A stretch of 64,000 bases of DNA from Pseudomonas mosselii (GTDB taxonomy: Bacteria > Pseudomonadota > Gammaproteobacteria > Pseudomonadales > Pseudomonadaceae), in NCBI RefSeq assembly GCF_003205295.1, contig NZ_QJRP01000005.1, positions 124,001 to 188,000 on the forward strand, read 5' to 3'. Numbering within the stretch: position 1 is the first letter of the stretch; each line of letters starts with the position of its first letter. Below are positions 16,037-24,664 of the stretch, piece by piece. The notes under the pieces are model-generated. The model did not search any database and was not told the DNA's origin. It worked only from the letters and a program-made list of their open reading frames with translations. The position numbers and the translations under genes are program-made.

Positions 16037-17559
16037 TGGGCGTGGTCCGGCTGGTCGAAGATGGCCAGGGTGGCCGGCGTTTTCGGTGCGGCCTGGCGCT
16101 CTTGGTCAGGGACATCCTTGCCCGCCTCCAGGCCGCCGCCCAGGGCGGTGACCAGCTCGGCGTGGGCGGTCAGGCGTGCGGCCTGTACCTGCTGCTGCAC
16201 CTGCTGCTGGCGGAACAGCAGGGTCTGGGCGTTGAGCACGTTGAGGTAATCGGTCAGGCCACGCTGGAAGGCGACGGTGGCGATGTCGTAGGTCTTCTGC
16301 GCGGCGGCCACGCTTTCGGCGGCGAAGTGCGCCTGCTCCTTCATCGACTCGCGGCGGATCAGCTGGTCGGAGATGTTCTTCAACGCACCGATCACCGTCT
16401 GGTTGTAGCGCGCCACGGCCACGTCATAGCCGGCCGAGGCCACGCCCAGCTGCGAGCGCAGGCGGCCACCGTCGAAGATCGGTAGGCTGATGGCCGGCCC
16501 CACGTTGTAGTTGAACTTGCGCCCGGTGAGGAACTCCAGAGGGCCGCCGCCGGTGGCCATGAAGCCCAAGCCACCGACCAGGTCGACATTGGGGAAGAAG
16601 CCTGCATGGGCCACATCGATACCACGCGCCTGGGCGGCTACCTGCCAACGGCTGGCGACCACGTCGGGGCGCTGACCGACCAGTTCGGCGGGCAGGTTCG
16701 ACGGCAGTTTCAGCGGCGCGCCGAGGGTCAGGGTCGGGCGTTGCAGCTGCGCGCCTTCCCCCGGACCCTTGCCGGCCAGGGCCGCCAGCTGGTTGCGGGT
16801 CAGGGCGATCTCCTCGTTGAGGCTGTCGATCTGGCGGTGGGTCTCGGGCAGCGGTGCCTCGGCCTGGCTGACCTCGAAATGGGTGCCTATGCCACCGTCG
16901 AGGCGGCGCTTGGCCAGGGCGACGATCTGCTCCTGCTGCGCAAGCTCGGCCTTGACGATATCGCGCCGGGCGTAATGCAGGCTGAGCTGGATATAGGCGT
17001 GCACCACGTTGTTCTCCAGCTCCAGCTGGGCCTGGCGCGCCTCGGCGACGCTCATGTGCGCCTGGTCCACGGCCTGCTCGCTGGCATTGCGCTCGCGGCC
17101 CCACAGGTCCAGGGCGTAGCTGAAGCCGATGGCGGCGTTGTTGTCCCAGGTGTTGGCGCCGGACAACGCGCCCGGGCCGTAGAACTGATCCTCGGGCCAG
17201 TTGTGACGCTTGAGCGTGGCGTTGCCGTTGGCCTGCAGTTTTTCCGCCGACTCGACCACGCCAGCCATGGCCTTGGCTTCCCGCACCCGGGCGGCGGCCA
17301 TGGCCATGCTCGGGCTGCCGGCCAGGGCCTGGGCGATCCAGGCGTCGAGCTGCGGGTCGCCATAGGCGCGCCACCACTGCTGGGCCGGCCAGTGAGCGTC
17401 GCGCGCGGCCTCGCGGATCGCGGCGTCGGTGGTCAATTGGTTGGCTTGGAGGGTCTTGCTTTGCGGGGCAATGCCCCAGGTTCCGATACAGCCGCTCAAG
17501 GTGAGACAAAGGGCACAGGCACTGAGCGCATGGAGCGCTCTGATGTGGCGACGCGGCAC
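16033..17559 (-). CDS. Outer-membrane efflux lipoprotein, NodT family (second pump)
   Basis: TolC-like channel of 508 residues, first gene of the FUSC pump operon. Lipoprotein signal ends in LTLSGC (Cys24), followed by GTWGIAP. Two OEP coiled-coil regions are visible, the second with the conserved LPIFDGGRLRSQL segment. The start is a GTG at 17559; no in-frame ATG offers a better signal peptide. It overlaps the pump gene by 4 bases and is divergent from the LysR gene, sharing a 180-base regulatory gap. Compared with the channel at 6001-7437 it has an unusually placed tail rich in Gln. Confidence 0.9.
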   Translation of the reverse strand: MPRRHIRALHALSACALCLTLSGCIGTWGIAPQSKTLQANQLTTDAAIREAARDAHWPAQQWWRAYGDPQLDAWIAQALAGSPSMAMAAARVREAKAMAGVVESAEKLQANGNATLKRHNWPEDQFYGPGALSGANTWDNNAAIGFSYALDLWGRERNASEQAVDQAHMSVAEARQAQLELENNVVHAYIQLSLHYARRDIVKAELAQQEQIVALAKRRLDGGIGTHFEVSQAEAPLPETHRQIDSLNEEIALTRNQLAALAGKGPGEGAQLQRPTLTLGAPLKLPSNLPAELVGQRPDVVASRWQVAAQARGIDVAHAGFFPNVDLVGGLGFMATGGGPLEFLTGRKFNYNVGPAISLPIFDGGRLRSQLGVASAGYDVAVARYNQTVIGALKNISDQLIRRESMKEQAHFAAESVAAAQKTYDIATVAFQRGLTDYLNVLNAQTLLFRQQQVQQQVQAARLTAHAELVTALGGGLEAGKDVPDQERQAAPKTPATLAIFDQPDHAQ

Positions 17560-17739
17560 AGCTGCGATTTCCCGAGGAAGAGGTGGAGGGGCCGGGCAAT
17601 TCTAGGGGCGGGTTTCATTGGCGATAAGCGTATATTCCTGCGAATCTTTGTTACCAAAACAGCGATAATCCGGCTTTAGTCGGAGGCGAAACTCCGTTAC
17701 TTCATGTCACAATTTTGTCCTCTAAACCGAGAGTGACCC

Positions 17740-18687
17740 ATGGACACCTTGCAAAACATGCGTGCTTTCAGTTGCGTGGCCCAGCTCGGCAGCTTCACCG
17801 CTGCCGCGGCGCAACTGGATACGACCACCGCGAACGTGTCGCGGGCGGTCTCCAACCTGGAAGCCCATCTGCAAACCCGCCTGCTCAACCGCACCACCCG
17901 GCGCATCGCGCTGACCGAGGCCGGCAAGCGCTACCTGATGCGCTGCGAACAGATTCTTACCTATGTGGAAGAAGCCGAGGCCGAGGCCAGCGACGCCCAC
18001 GCCCGCCCCGCCGGGCAGTTGAAGGTGCATTCGATGACCGGTGTCGGGCAGCACTTCGTGGTCGACGCCATCGCCCGCTACCGCGAATCGCACCCGGACG
18101 TGACCTTCGACCTGACCATGGCCAACCGCGTGCCCGACCTGCTGGACGAGGGTTACGATGTATCCATCGTGCTGGCCAGCGAGCTGCCGGACTCGGGTTT
18201 CGTCTCGCAGCGCCTGGGCATCACCTACAGCATCGTCTGCGCCTCGCCCGAGTACGTGGCCAGACACGGCAGCGCGCACAAGCCGGCCGACCTGCTCAAG
18301 CATGCCTGCCTGCGCATGGTCAGCCCGGTGATCCCGCTGGAGAAGTGGCTGTTCGACGGCCCGGAAGGCCAGGAGATGGTCAACATCACCACCTCGCCGT
18401 TCCAGGTCAACTCGGCGGACGCGATGAAGACCGCGATCCGCAGCGGCATGGGCGTGGGCGTGCTGCCGATCTACTCGGCCATCGACGGCCTGCGCGACGG
18501 CAGCCTGGTGCGGATCATGCCGGAGTATCGCCTGCAGGAGCTGAACCTGTACGCGATCTACCCGTCGCGCCAGTACCTGGATGCCAAGATCAAGACCTGG
18601 GTCGAGTACCTGCGCAACTCGCTGCCGGAGATTCTTGCCGCCCATGAGGCCGACCTGAAGACTCATGAGCTGCTGATCGCCAACTGA
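17740..18687 (+). CDS. LysR-family regulator divergent from the FUSC pump operon
   Basis: A 315-residue LysR protein with the N-terminal helix-turn-helix (MRAFSCVAQLGSFTAAAAQL; TTANVSRAVSNLE) and effector domain. Divergent orientation from the efflux operon with a 180-base gap is the classic LysR arrangement; a small inverted repeat CGGAG-GCGAAA-CTCCG near 17681 is a candidate site. The pairing with a FUSC/AaeB pump recalls AaeR of E. coli. Subgroup features (TTRRIALTEAGKRYL) match CrgA/DsdC-like members. The inducer is likely an aromatic acid, by analogy only. Confidence 0.9.
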   Translation: MDTLQNMRAFSCVAQLGSFTAAAAQLDTTTANVSRAVSNLEAHLQTRLLNRTTRRIALTEAGKRYLMRCEQILTYVEEAEAEASDAHARPAGQLKVHSMTGVGQHFVVDAIARYRESHPDVTFDLTMANRVPDLLDEGYDVSIVLASELPDSGFVSQRLGITYSIVCASPEYVARHGSAHKPADLLKHACLRMVSPVIPLEKWLFDGPEGQEMVNITTSPFQVNSADAMKTAIRSGMGVGVLPIYSAIDGLRDGSLVRIMPEYRLQELNLYAIYPSRQYLDAKIKTWVEYLRNSLPEILAAHEADLKTHELLIAN

Positions 18688-18742
18688 AAAAGCTGCTGCA
18701 TTGGGGGTGAGGACAATGGTAGGTTGCTAAGCAACGACGCCG

Positions 18743-18812
18743 TCATCGCGGGGCAAGCCCGCTCCCACGCGGGCTCCCCGGTATGCGTGGGAGCGGGCTT
18801 GCCCCGCGATGA
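18743..18812. repeat. Paired inverted REP (CGCGGGGCAAGCCCGCT class)
   Basis: Arms 18743-18770 and 18785-18812 are perfect 28-base reverse complements with a 14-base loop. This third REP core (GGGGCAAGCCCGCTCCCAC) recurs at 20867, 24562 and 62187. Confidence 0.88.
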
Positions 18813-18847
18813 GGCGGCCCCCACCCGCCTTGCAGAGAAGCAGCCCG

Positions 18848-19822
18848 ATGAAAAAGACCGTCCTGGCCTTCAGCCGCATCACCCCGGCCATGGCCGAACG
18901 CCTGCAGCAAGACTTCAACGTGATCGTGCCGAACCCGAAACTCGGCGACATCAGCGCCCAGTTCAACGAAGCCCTGCCCGAGGCCCACGGCCTGATCGGC
19001 GTCGGCCGCAAGCTCGGCCGGGCGCAGCTCGAAGGCGCGGGCAAGCTGGAGGTGGTCTCGAGTGTTTCAGTCGGCTACGACAACTATGACCTGGACTACT
19101 TCAACGAACGCGGCATCGCCCTGACCAACACCCCCGACGTACTCACCGAAAGCACCGCCGACCTGGGCTTCGCCCTGATCATGGGCTGTGCCCGGCGCAC
19201 CGCCGAGCTGGATGCCTGGACCAAGGCCGGCCACTGGCAGGCCACCGTCGGCCCGGCGCAGTTCGGCTGCGATGTGCACGGCAAGAAGCTGGGCATCGTC
19301 GGCATGGGCAACATCGGCGCGGCCATCGCCCGTCGTGGCCGCTTCGGTTTCAACATGCAGGTGCTGTACACCGGCAACAGCCGCAAGACCGCGCTGGAAC
19401 AGGAACTGGGCGCGCAGTTCCGCAGCCTGGACGCCCTGCTGGGCGAAGCCGATTTCGTCTGCCTGGTGGTGCCGCTGTCCGACGCCACCCGCAAGCTGAT
19501 TGGCGCCCGCGAACTGCAGTTGATGAAGCCCAGCGCATTTCTGGTCAATATCGCCCGGGGGCCGGTGGTGGACGAAGCGGCGCTGGTCGAGGCGCTGCAG
19601 AACGGCACGATCCGCGGCGCCGGGCTGGATGTTTACGAGAAAGAGCCGCTCGCCGACTCGCCGCTGTTCAAACTGCCCAACGCCCTGACCCTGCCACACA
19701 TCGGCTCGGCCACCGCCGAGACCCGCGAGGCCATGGCCAACCGTGCGCTGGACAACCTGCGGGCGGCGTTGCTGGGTGAGCGGCCGCGAGATCTGGTGAA
19801 TCCGCAGGTGTGGAAACACTGA
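18848..19822 (+). CDS. D-2-hydroxyacid dehydrogenase, GhrB/2-ketogluconate reductase-like
   Basis: NAD(P)H-dependent reductase of 2-ketoacids such as glyoxylate, hydroxypyruvate or 2-ketogluconate, 324 residues. The nucleotide-binding motif GIVGMGNIGAAIARRG is in the middle; the catalytic triad Arg (NIARGP), Glu (VYEKEP) and His (LPHIGSAT) is complete. Arg in the second strand (GNSRKTALE) suggests NADPH preference. ATG 18848 begins MKKTVLAFSRI; the longer frame extends into a REP and is rejected. Single gene bounded by REP pairs on both sides. The exact substrate cannot be chosen from sequence. Confidence 0.88.
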   Translation: MKKTVLAFSRITPAMAERLQQDFNVIVPNPKLGDISAQFNEALPEAHGLIGVGRKLGRAQLEGAGKLEVVSSVSVGYDNYDLDYFNERGIALTNTPDVLTESTADLGFALIMGCARRTAELDAWTKAGHWQATVGPAQFGCDVHGKKLGIVGMGNIGAAIARRGRFGFNMQVLYTGNSRKTALEQELGAQFRSLDALLGEADFVCLVVPLSDATRKLIGARELQLMKPSAFLVNIARGPVVDEAALVEALQNGTIRGAGLDVYEKEPLADSPLFKLPNALTLPHIGSATAETREAMANRALDNLRAALLGERPRDLVNPQVWKH

Positions 19823-19848
19823 AAGGTTGCTGCCAACCGTTCTGCCTC

Positions 19849-19912
19849 TTCGCGGGTAAACCCGCTCCCACAGGGACTGTGCAAGCCGTGTGGGAGCGGG
19901 TTTACCCGCGAA
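19849..19912. repeat. Paired inverted REP (GGGTAAACCCGCT class)
   Basis: Arms 19849-19872 and 19889-19912 are perfect 24-base reverse complements with the core CGCGGGTAAACCCGCTCCCAC, located between two converging genes where a bidirectional terminator would be expected. Confidence 0.88.
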
Positions 19913-19934
19913 GAAAACAGTGAAGATTAGCGCC

Positions 19935-20837
19935 CTACTTGGCCATGGCCGTCATTATGACCGGCCTGGATTTCGGCTTGCGAAACACCAGCACATTCCC
20001 CGCCATCACCGCCACCAGGCCCAGCAATGCCGGCGCCGTCCATTGGTAGCCCTCGGCGAATGCCGACACATTCAACGCCACCAGCGGGAACAGTACCGTG
20101 CAATAGGCTGCCCGCTCCGGCCCCATGCGTCCGACCAGGGTCAGGTAGGCGGTAAAGGCGATCACCGAACCCGGGATCACCAGGTACAGCAGCGAGCCGA
20201 TGTAGCGGGCGTTCCATTCCATGTCGAAGGGGATGCCCCTGACCAGGCAGTACGCCGCCAGCATCGAGGCGCCGTAGAGCATGCCCCAGGCATTGGTGGT
20301 CATCGGCTTGAGCCCGGCCTTCTGCTGCACGCTGGACAGCATGTTGCCGGCCGAGAAGCACAGCGTGCCGAGCAGGCCCAATCCCAGGCCGTACAAGGTC
20401 TCGCGGCTGGCGGCGTGGTGCGAGAGTTCCGGCCAGAACAGCAAGCCCAGGCCGAGCAGACCCAGGGCGCCGCCGCCCAGCACATTGGCGGCGATCTTCT
20501 GGCCGAAGAAGATCCGTGCGTTGATGGCGTTCCACAAGGTGGCGGTGGAGAACACCACGGCGATCAGGCCGCTGGCGACCCACTGGCTGGCGGTGAGGAA
20601 GCACATGAAGTTGACGCAGAACAGGCACAAGCCCTGGGCCAGGCACACCAGATGGCCACGCCGGTTCATCGGTTGCAGGCGGCGGGTGAGCAGCAGGAAG
20701 GCGAACAGGATCAACCCGGCCAGGGCGAAGCGGTAGACGATCGACACCGCAATGGCGACCTCGCCCAACTGCAGTTTCAGGGCGATCCAGGTGGTGCCCC
20801 AGATCAGGACGGTGAGCAGGTAGAGCGACAGGTTCAT
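19935..20837 (-). CDS. EamA/DMT-family transporter
   Basis: A 300-residue exporter of the drug/metabolite superfamily with two EamA repeats of five helices. It begins MNLSLYLLTVLIWGTTWIALK, the family start, and the second repeat begins near FSAGNMLSSVQ. LVGRMGPERAAYCTVLFPLVAL is the signature of the second half. Divergent from the AraC gene at 21060, with a REP pair between, so the regulator may or may not control it. Substrate not determinable. Confidence 0.88.
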   Translation of the reverse strand: MNLSLYLLTVLIWGTTWIALKLQLGEVAIAVSIVYRFALAGLILFAFLLLTRRLQPMNRRGHLVCLAQGLCLFCVNFMCFLTASQWVASGLIAVVFSTATLWNAINARIFFGQKIAANVLGGGALGLLGLGLLFWPELSHHAASRETLYGLGLGLLGTLCFSAGNMLSSVQQKAGLKPMTTNAWGMLYGASMLAAYCLVRGIPFDMEWNARYIGSLLYLVIPGSVIAFTAYLTLVGRMGPERAAYCTVLFPLVALNVSAFAEGYQWTAPALLGLVAVMAGNVLVFRKPKSRPVIMTAMAK

Positions 20838-20866
20838 GATGGACTCCCTCGACAGGTATCAGGCCT

Positions 20867-20932
20867 ATCGCGGGGCAAGCTCGCTCCCACCGAGACATCA
20901 TGCCTCTCGTGGGAGCGGGCTTGCCCCGCGAT
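20867..20932. repeat. Paired inverted REP (CGCGGGGCAAGCCCGCT class)
   Basis: Arms 20867-20890 and 20909-20932 are 24-base reverse complements with one mismatch, in the gap between the divergent EamA and AraC genes. Unusually for this family it lies in a divergent rather than convergent or tandem gap. Confidence 0.85.
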
Positions 20933-21059
20933 GAAAACCCCATGAGCCCAGTTTCTTGCGCCATTGCTGTTCGGCGCTTGCATAAACTTGCGCTTTTCCT
21001 CCCAAGCTAGCTGCCATCCCAGCGCCGGCGCAGTACGATGGCCAGCAGAGGAACCGCCC

Positions 21060-21935
21060 ATGCCCCCACTCGATCACCTGCAGGTCTTCAACGTCCTGAA
21101 CGCCTCGCCCCACGCCCGGCTGGAGCTGAGCGCGCACCTGGGCGACGGGCTGGCGGCGGCCTTGTGGAGCAATCGCAACGATGCCCGCGACTACCAGGCG
21201 CCCAGCCATCACACGCTGTCGTGCTACATCGCCGACGGCACGGGTACCTTCCGTCGCCAGCGCCCGAACGACCGCGGCGCACCAGACAAACTGTGCGTGA
21301 TGCCCGCCGGCCATGAGTCGAACTGGGTGATCAACGGCACGATCCGCCTGGCCCACCTGTACATCAGCGAGGAACAGTTCGCCCTCGGCTGCACCCGCCT
21401 GCTGGACCGCGAACCCCGGGAGTTGCAGTTGCGCGAGGCGACTTTCCTCGACGACCCGCAACAAGCCCGGCGCTTCCGCCAACTGATCGGCCTGGACTGG
21501 GCCGAGCCCGGAGAGCGCCTGCTGGCCAGCAGCCTGGCCCACGACATCATCGACCATGCCGTGCTCAACCAGGTCGGCCTGCGCCAGGGGCTGAAGCTCA
21601 AGGGCGGGCTGGCACCGCACCAGCGTCGACAACTGGTGGACTTCATCGAGGCCAACCTCGACCAGCCGCTGACGCTGGGGGAGCTGGCACTGCGCTGCAA
21701 CCTGTCGGAATACCACTTCGCGCGGATGTTCCGGGCAAGCTTTGGTCTGCCGCCGCATCAGTACCTGCTGGCCCGGCGGCTGCAGCGGGCGTGCCAGTTA
21801 CTGCGCATGGGCACGCTGCCTTTGGGCGAGGTGGCGTTGTTGTGCGGGTTTGCCAGTGCCAGCCATTTCAGCAACCGGTTCAGGCAGGCGTTGGGGGCGA
21901 CACCGGGGGCGTATCGGGCGGCGTTCGCCAGTTGA
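21060..21935 (+). CDS. AraC-family transcriptional regulator
   Basis: A 291-residue regulator with an N-terminal ligand-binding region and a C-terminal double helix-turn-helix (residues about 190-288: LTLGELALRCNLSEYHFARM and LPLGEVALLCGFASASHFSN). The ATG at 21060 follows AGAGGAACC; the 32-codon longer frame has no such site. A recurring Pro in FGLPPHQYLLARR is standard for the family. Inducer unknown; the divergent EamA gene is a candidate target. Confidence 0.88.
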   Translation: MPPLDHLQVFNVLNASPHARLELSAHLGDGLAAALWSNRNDARDYQAPSHHTLSCYIADGTGTFRRQRPNDRGAPDKLCVMPAGHESNWVINGTIRLAHLYISEEQFALGCTRLLDREPRELQLREATFLDDPQQARRFRQLIGLDWAEPGERLLASSLAHDIIDHAVLNQVGLRQGLKLKGGLAPHQRRQLVDFIEANLDQPLTLGELALRCNLSEYHFARMFRASFGLPPHQYLLARRLQRACQLLRMGTLPLGEVALLCGFASASHFSNRFRQALGATPGAYRAAFAS

Positions 21936-21939
21936 ATCC

Positions 21940-22047
21940 TGGGGCCGCGCTGCGGCCCTTTCGCGACACAAGGCCGCTCCAGGAGACCGCGTTCCCCTGT
22001 AGGAGCGGCCTTGTGTCGCGAAAGGACCGCAACGCGGTCCCGGCGAT
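21940..22047. repeat. Paired inverted REP (CCGCGAAA/GGAGCGGCC class)
   Basis: Inner arms 21959-21980 and 22002-22023 (TTTCGCGACACAAGGCCGCT and its complement) with outer GGGGCCGCGCTGCGGCCC and GGACCGCAACGCGGTCC hairpins. It separates the converging AraC and siderophore receptor genes. Confidence 0.87.
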
Positions 22048-24450
22048 TTAAAACTCGAAGGTACTCGACAAGCTCACCTGCCGCGCATCCCCCACCGCGA
22101 CGAAGTAACGGTTCACCGCCGAGCTGTAGTACACCTTGTCGAACAGGTTCTTCACGTTCAGCTGCAAGCGCACCTTGTGCTCGTCCAACTTCGTTTCATA
22201 GCTGGCAAAGGCATCGGCCACGGTGTAAGCCGGCAGATCGAAGTCGTTGGTGGCGTTCCCCGCACGCTCCCCCACATAACGCGCACCAGCCCCCAGTCTC
22301 AGGCGATCACCGCCGAACAGGCTGCCATAGTCATACACCGCCGACAGCGAACCACTGTGCCGGGCGACGTTCTGCAGGCGATTGCCCTTGAGCTGCGGGT
22401 CCTTGGTCACCTCGGCGTCGGTGAAAGCGTACGCGCCGATCAGGCTCCAGCGCTCGCTGAGCTGGCCGGTCAGGTCCAGCTCGACGCCCCGTGAGCGCAC
22501 TTCGCCCGCGTTGCTGTAGAGAATGGTGCCCGGCTGGGTGTCGCCATCGGCCACCAGCACGTTGCGCTTGGTGATGTCGAACAACGCCAGGGTACCGGTC
22601 AGCGCCCCCGGCACATCGAGCTTGGCCCCCAGCTCCCACGACTTGCCCTCCTCCGGCGCTATACCTGAGTCCAGGGTCAGGGTGCGGCCACCGCCGATGC
22701 TCAGCGGGGCGATGGTCGAGTTGGGCTTGAACGACTCGCTGTAGCTGGCATACAACGACAGCTGGTCATCGACCTTGTACACCACGCCCGCATGGGGCAC
22801 CCAGGTCTGGTCGCTGGTGTCGGTGTTGACGTTGAACGGCCGGCCACGGCCGGCGTACTGGTCGTACTGCTGGAAGCGCCCGCCGGCCACCAGAATCCAG
22901 TGCTCGTCCAGGTGCCAGGCGTCCTGCAGGAACAGCGAATCGGTGCGCAGCTTGTCGGTCTGGTCGCTGTCGCTGGCGCGCACGCTTGTGCCTTGCACTT
23001 CGCGGCCATAGACCGGGTTCAGGTAGCTGAAGGTCGAGCGGCTGTTCTGGCGGATCAGGTCGGCGCGGTAGACCTTGCGGTCCTCGTGATCGACACCGAC
23101 CACCAGGTCGTGGCGCATGCCCGCCAGCTCGACGCTGCCGTTGAGGCTCAGGGTGGCGAACTGATCGTGGCTCAGGGCGCCCTGGGTGCCGTCGATGCTG
23201 CGTGACAGCGTGCCCTTGCTTTCATCGACGCCGGTCACGCGGACCTGGCTGGCATCGTAGGTCTCGCGGTTGAAGCTGTAGCCGAAATGCAGTTTCCATT
23301 CATCGGCCAGGCGATGATCGACCTCCAGGCGGTACAGGTCGGAACGGCCCTCCATGTCGTTGAACGGCTCGTCCAGGCGACGGCTGGCGGGAATGTTCAA
23401 CGGGTGGCCGTCGCTACCGAAGGCGGTGCCGCGGTCGAACGGATAGAGAAACTCGCGGTGCTCATAGGCCAGCACCACCTGGGTGTCCTCGCCGTACCAG
23501 GCCAGCGACGGCGCCACCAGCGACTCGCGGTGCACGCCGTAGTTGCGCCAGTAGTCCTCGTCCTCGTGATCGACGATCAGACGGTAGGCCAGGTTGCTGT
23601 CACCCAGCGCCCCGGTGCTGTCCAGGCCGCCACCACTGCCGTTCTTGCCGCTGCCATAAGTCGAGCCGCGCACGGTCAGGGCGTTGTACTGCTGCAATTG
23701 CGGGCGCTTGCTGACCACGTTGATCACCCCGCCCGGGTCCTGGATGCCATACAGCAGCGAGGCCGGCCCCTTGAGCACCTCGACCCGCTCGGTACTGGCG
23801 TTGAGCGCGCGACCCTGCACGATCGGCATGCCGTCGCGCATGATCGAGCCGTCGCGGTTGTCACCGAAGCCGCGCTTCATCACGGTGTCGGCGGTGCCGC
23901 CGAAATTGTTGCCCTGGGTGATGCCGCTGACGTTGTACAGGGCATCGTCCAGGTTGCGCGGCGCCTGGTCGCGGAGCACTGGGGCCGGAACCACGTTGAC
24001 GGCCTGGGGGATGTCCAGCGTCGCGCCCTGGCCGCGCATGATCGAGGCGCTGGCCGGCGGCTGGTAACTGTAGTCGTCAAGTTGCGAGTTGATGGTGGTG
24101 GCCTGCAGGTTCAGCGCGCCGGAGCTGTCGACCGGCTCCAGGGTCAGGGTGCGGGCGTCGAGGCGGCGCCAGGCCAGGCCCGAGTTGCCGAGCAGTTGCT
24201 GCAGCGCTTGGTCGGCGTCGAAGGTGCCGTCCAACGCCGGAGCCTGCATGTCCGGCAGGGCCAGGGTGTAGACCACGCTCTGCCCGGTGGCGCGGCTGAA
24301 GGCGTTGAGTGCCTGGGCCAGTGGCTGGCTTGGCTGGGCGAAGCTGTAGACCTGGGTCTGCTGCGCGGCCAGGGCCTGAGGAACGATGGCCATCGCGGGC
24401 AGGCAGCAGAGACCGAACCAGAGCGGGACGCAACGCGGGGTGAACTTCAT
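22048..24450 (-). CDS. TonB-dependent siderophore receptor with signalling domain
   Basis: Outer-membrane ferric-siderophore transporter of 800 residues of the FpvA/FoxA/FiuA type. Signal peptide (LWFGLCCLPAMA), then an STN signalling domain (residues about 45-110, AQALNAFSRATGQSVVYTL) that talks to an anti-sigma factor, a plug domain with LDDALYNVSGIT and ERVEVLKGPASLLYG, and a barrel closing with the terminal aromatic in SSTFEF. ATG 24450 is preferred to a GTG two codons earlier. The FecI/FecR pair immediately upstream on the same strand is the expected cell-surface signalling partner. The siderophore (hydroxamate or other) is not identifiable here. Confidence 0.92.
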   Translation of the reverse strand: MKFTPRCVPLWFGLCCLPAMAIVPQALAAQQTQVYSFAQPSQPLAQALNAFSRATGQSVVYTLALPDMQAPALDGTFDADQALQQLLGNSGLAWRRLDARTLTLEPVDSSGALNLQATTINSQLDDYSYQPPASASIMRGQGATLDIPQAVNVVPAPVLRDQAPRNLDDALYNVSGITQGNNFGGTADTVMKRGFGDNRDGSIMRDGMPIVQGRALNASTERVEVLKGPASLLYGIQDPGGVINVVSKRPQLQQYNALTVRGSTYGSGKNGSGGGLDSTGALGDSNLAYRLIVDHEDEDYWRNYGVHRESLVAPSLAWYGEDTQVVLAYEHREFLYPFDRGTAFGSDGHPLNIPASRRLDEPFNDMEGRSDLYRLEVDHRLADEWKLHFGYSFNRETYDASQVRVTGVDESKGTLSRSIDGTQGALSHDQFATLSLNGSVELAGMRHDLVVGVDHEDRKVYRADLIRQNSRSTFSYLNPVYGREVQGTSVRASDSDQTDKLRTDSLFLQDAWHLDEHWILVAGGRFQQYDQYAGRGRPFNVNTDTSDQTWVPHAGVVYKVDDQLSLYASYSESFKPNSTIAPLSIGGGRTLTLDSGIAPEEGKSWELGAKLDVPGALTGTLALFDITKRNVLVADGDTQPGTILYSNAGEVRSRGVELDLTGQLSERWSLIGAYAFTDAEVTKDPQLKGNRLQNVARHSGSLSAVYDYGSLFGGDRLRLGAGARYVGERAGNATNDFDLPAYTVADAFASYETKLDEHKVRLQLNVKNLFDKVYYSSAVNRYFVAVGDARQVSLSSTFEF

Positions 24451-24561
24451 GGACACGGACCTGTGAGAGGGATGATCGTTTGCGAATGAATCGCACTTCC
24501 ACTCACTACACGGATGCCGTGGGGGGATACCTCATCACCTGATCGAAAAATTTTGGCTTTA

Positions 24562-24658
24562 CCGACGCCATCGCGGGGCAAGCCCGCTCCCACGCGCTCC
24601 CAAAGCAATTACGTGGAAGCGGGTTCGTGGGAGCGGGTTTGCCCCGCGATGGCGTCGG
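24562..24658. repeat. Paired inverted REP in the fecR-receptor gap
   Basis: Arms 24562-24594 and 24626-24658 (33 bases, one or two mismatches; core CGCGGGGCAAGCCCGCT) lie just after the fecR stop and upstream of the receptor leader. It could uncouple the receptor transcript from the sigma/anti-sigma transcript. The rest of the 214-base gap (24451-24561) must hold the receptor promoter; no clear Fur box was seen. Confidence 0.87.
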
Positions 24659-24664
24659 AACAGG

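Noticed and set aside
13772-16249. 825-residue plus-strand ORF opposite the FUSC pump
   Set aside because: It mirrors the real FUSC, DUF1656 and HlyD genes; composition is His/Gln/Arg-rich and no domain is seen.
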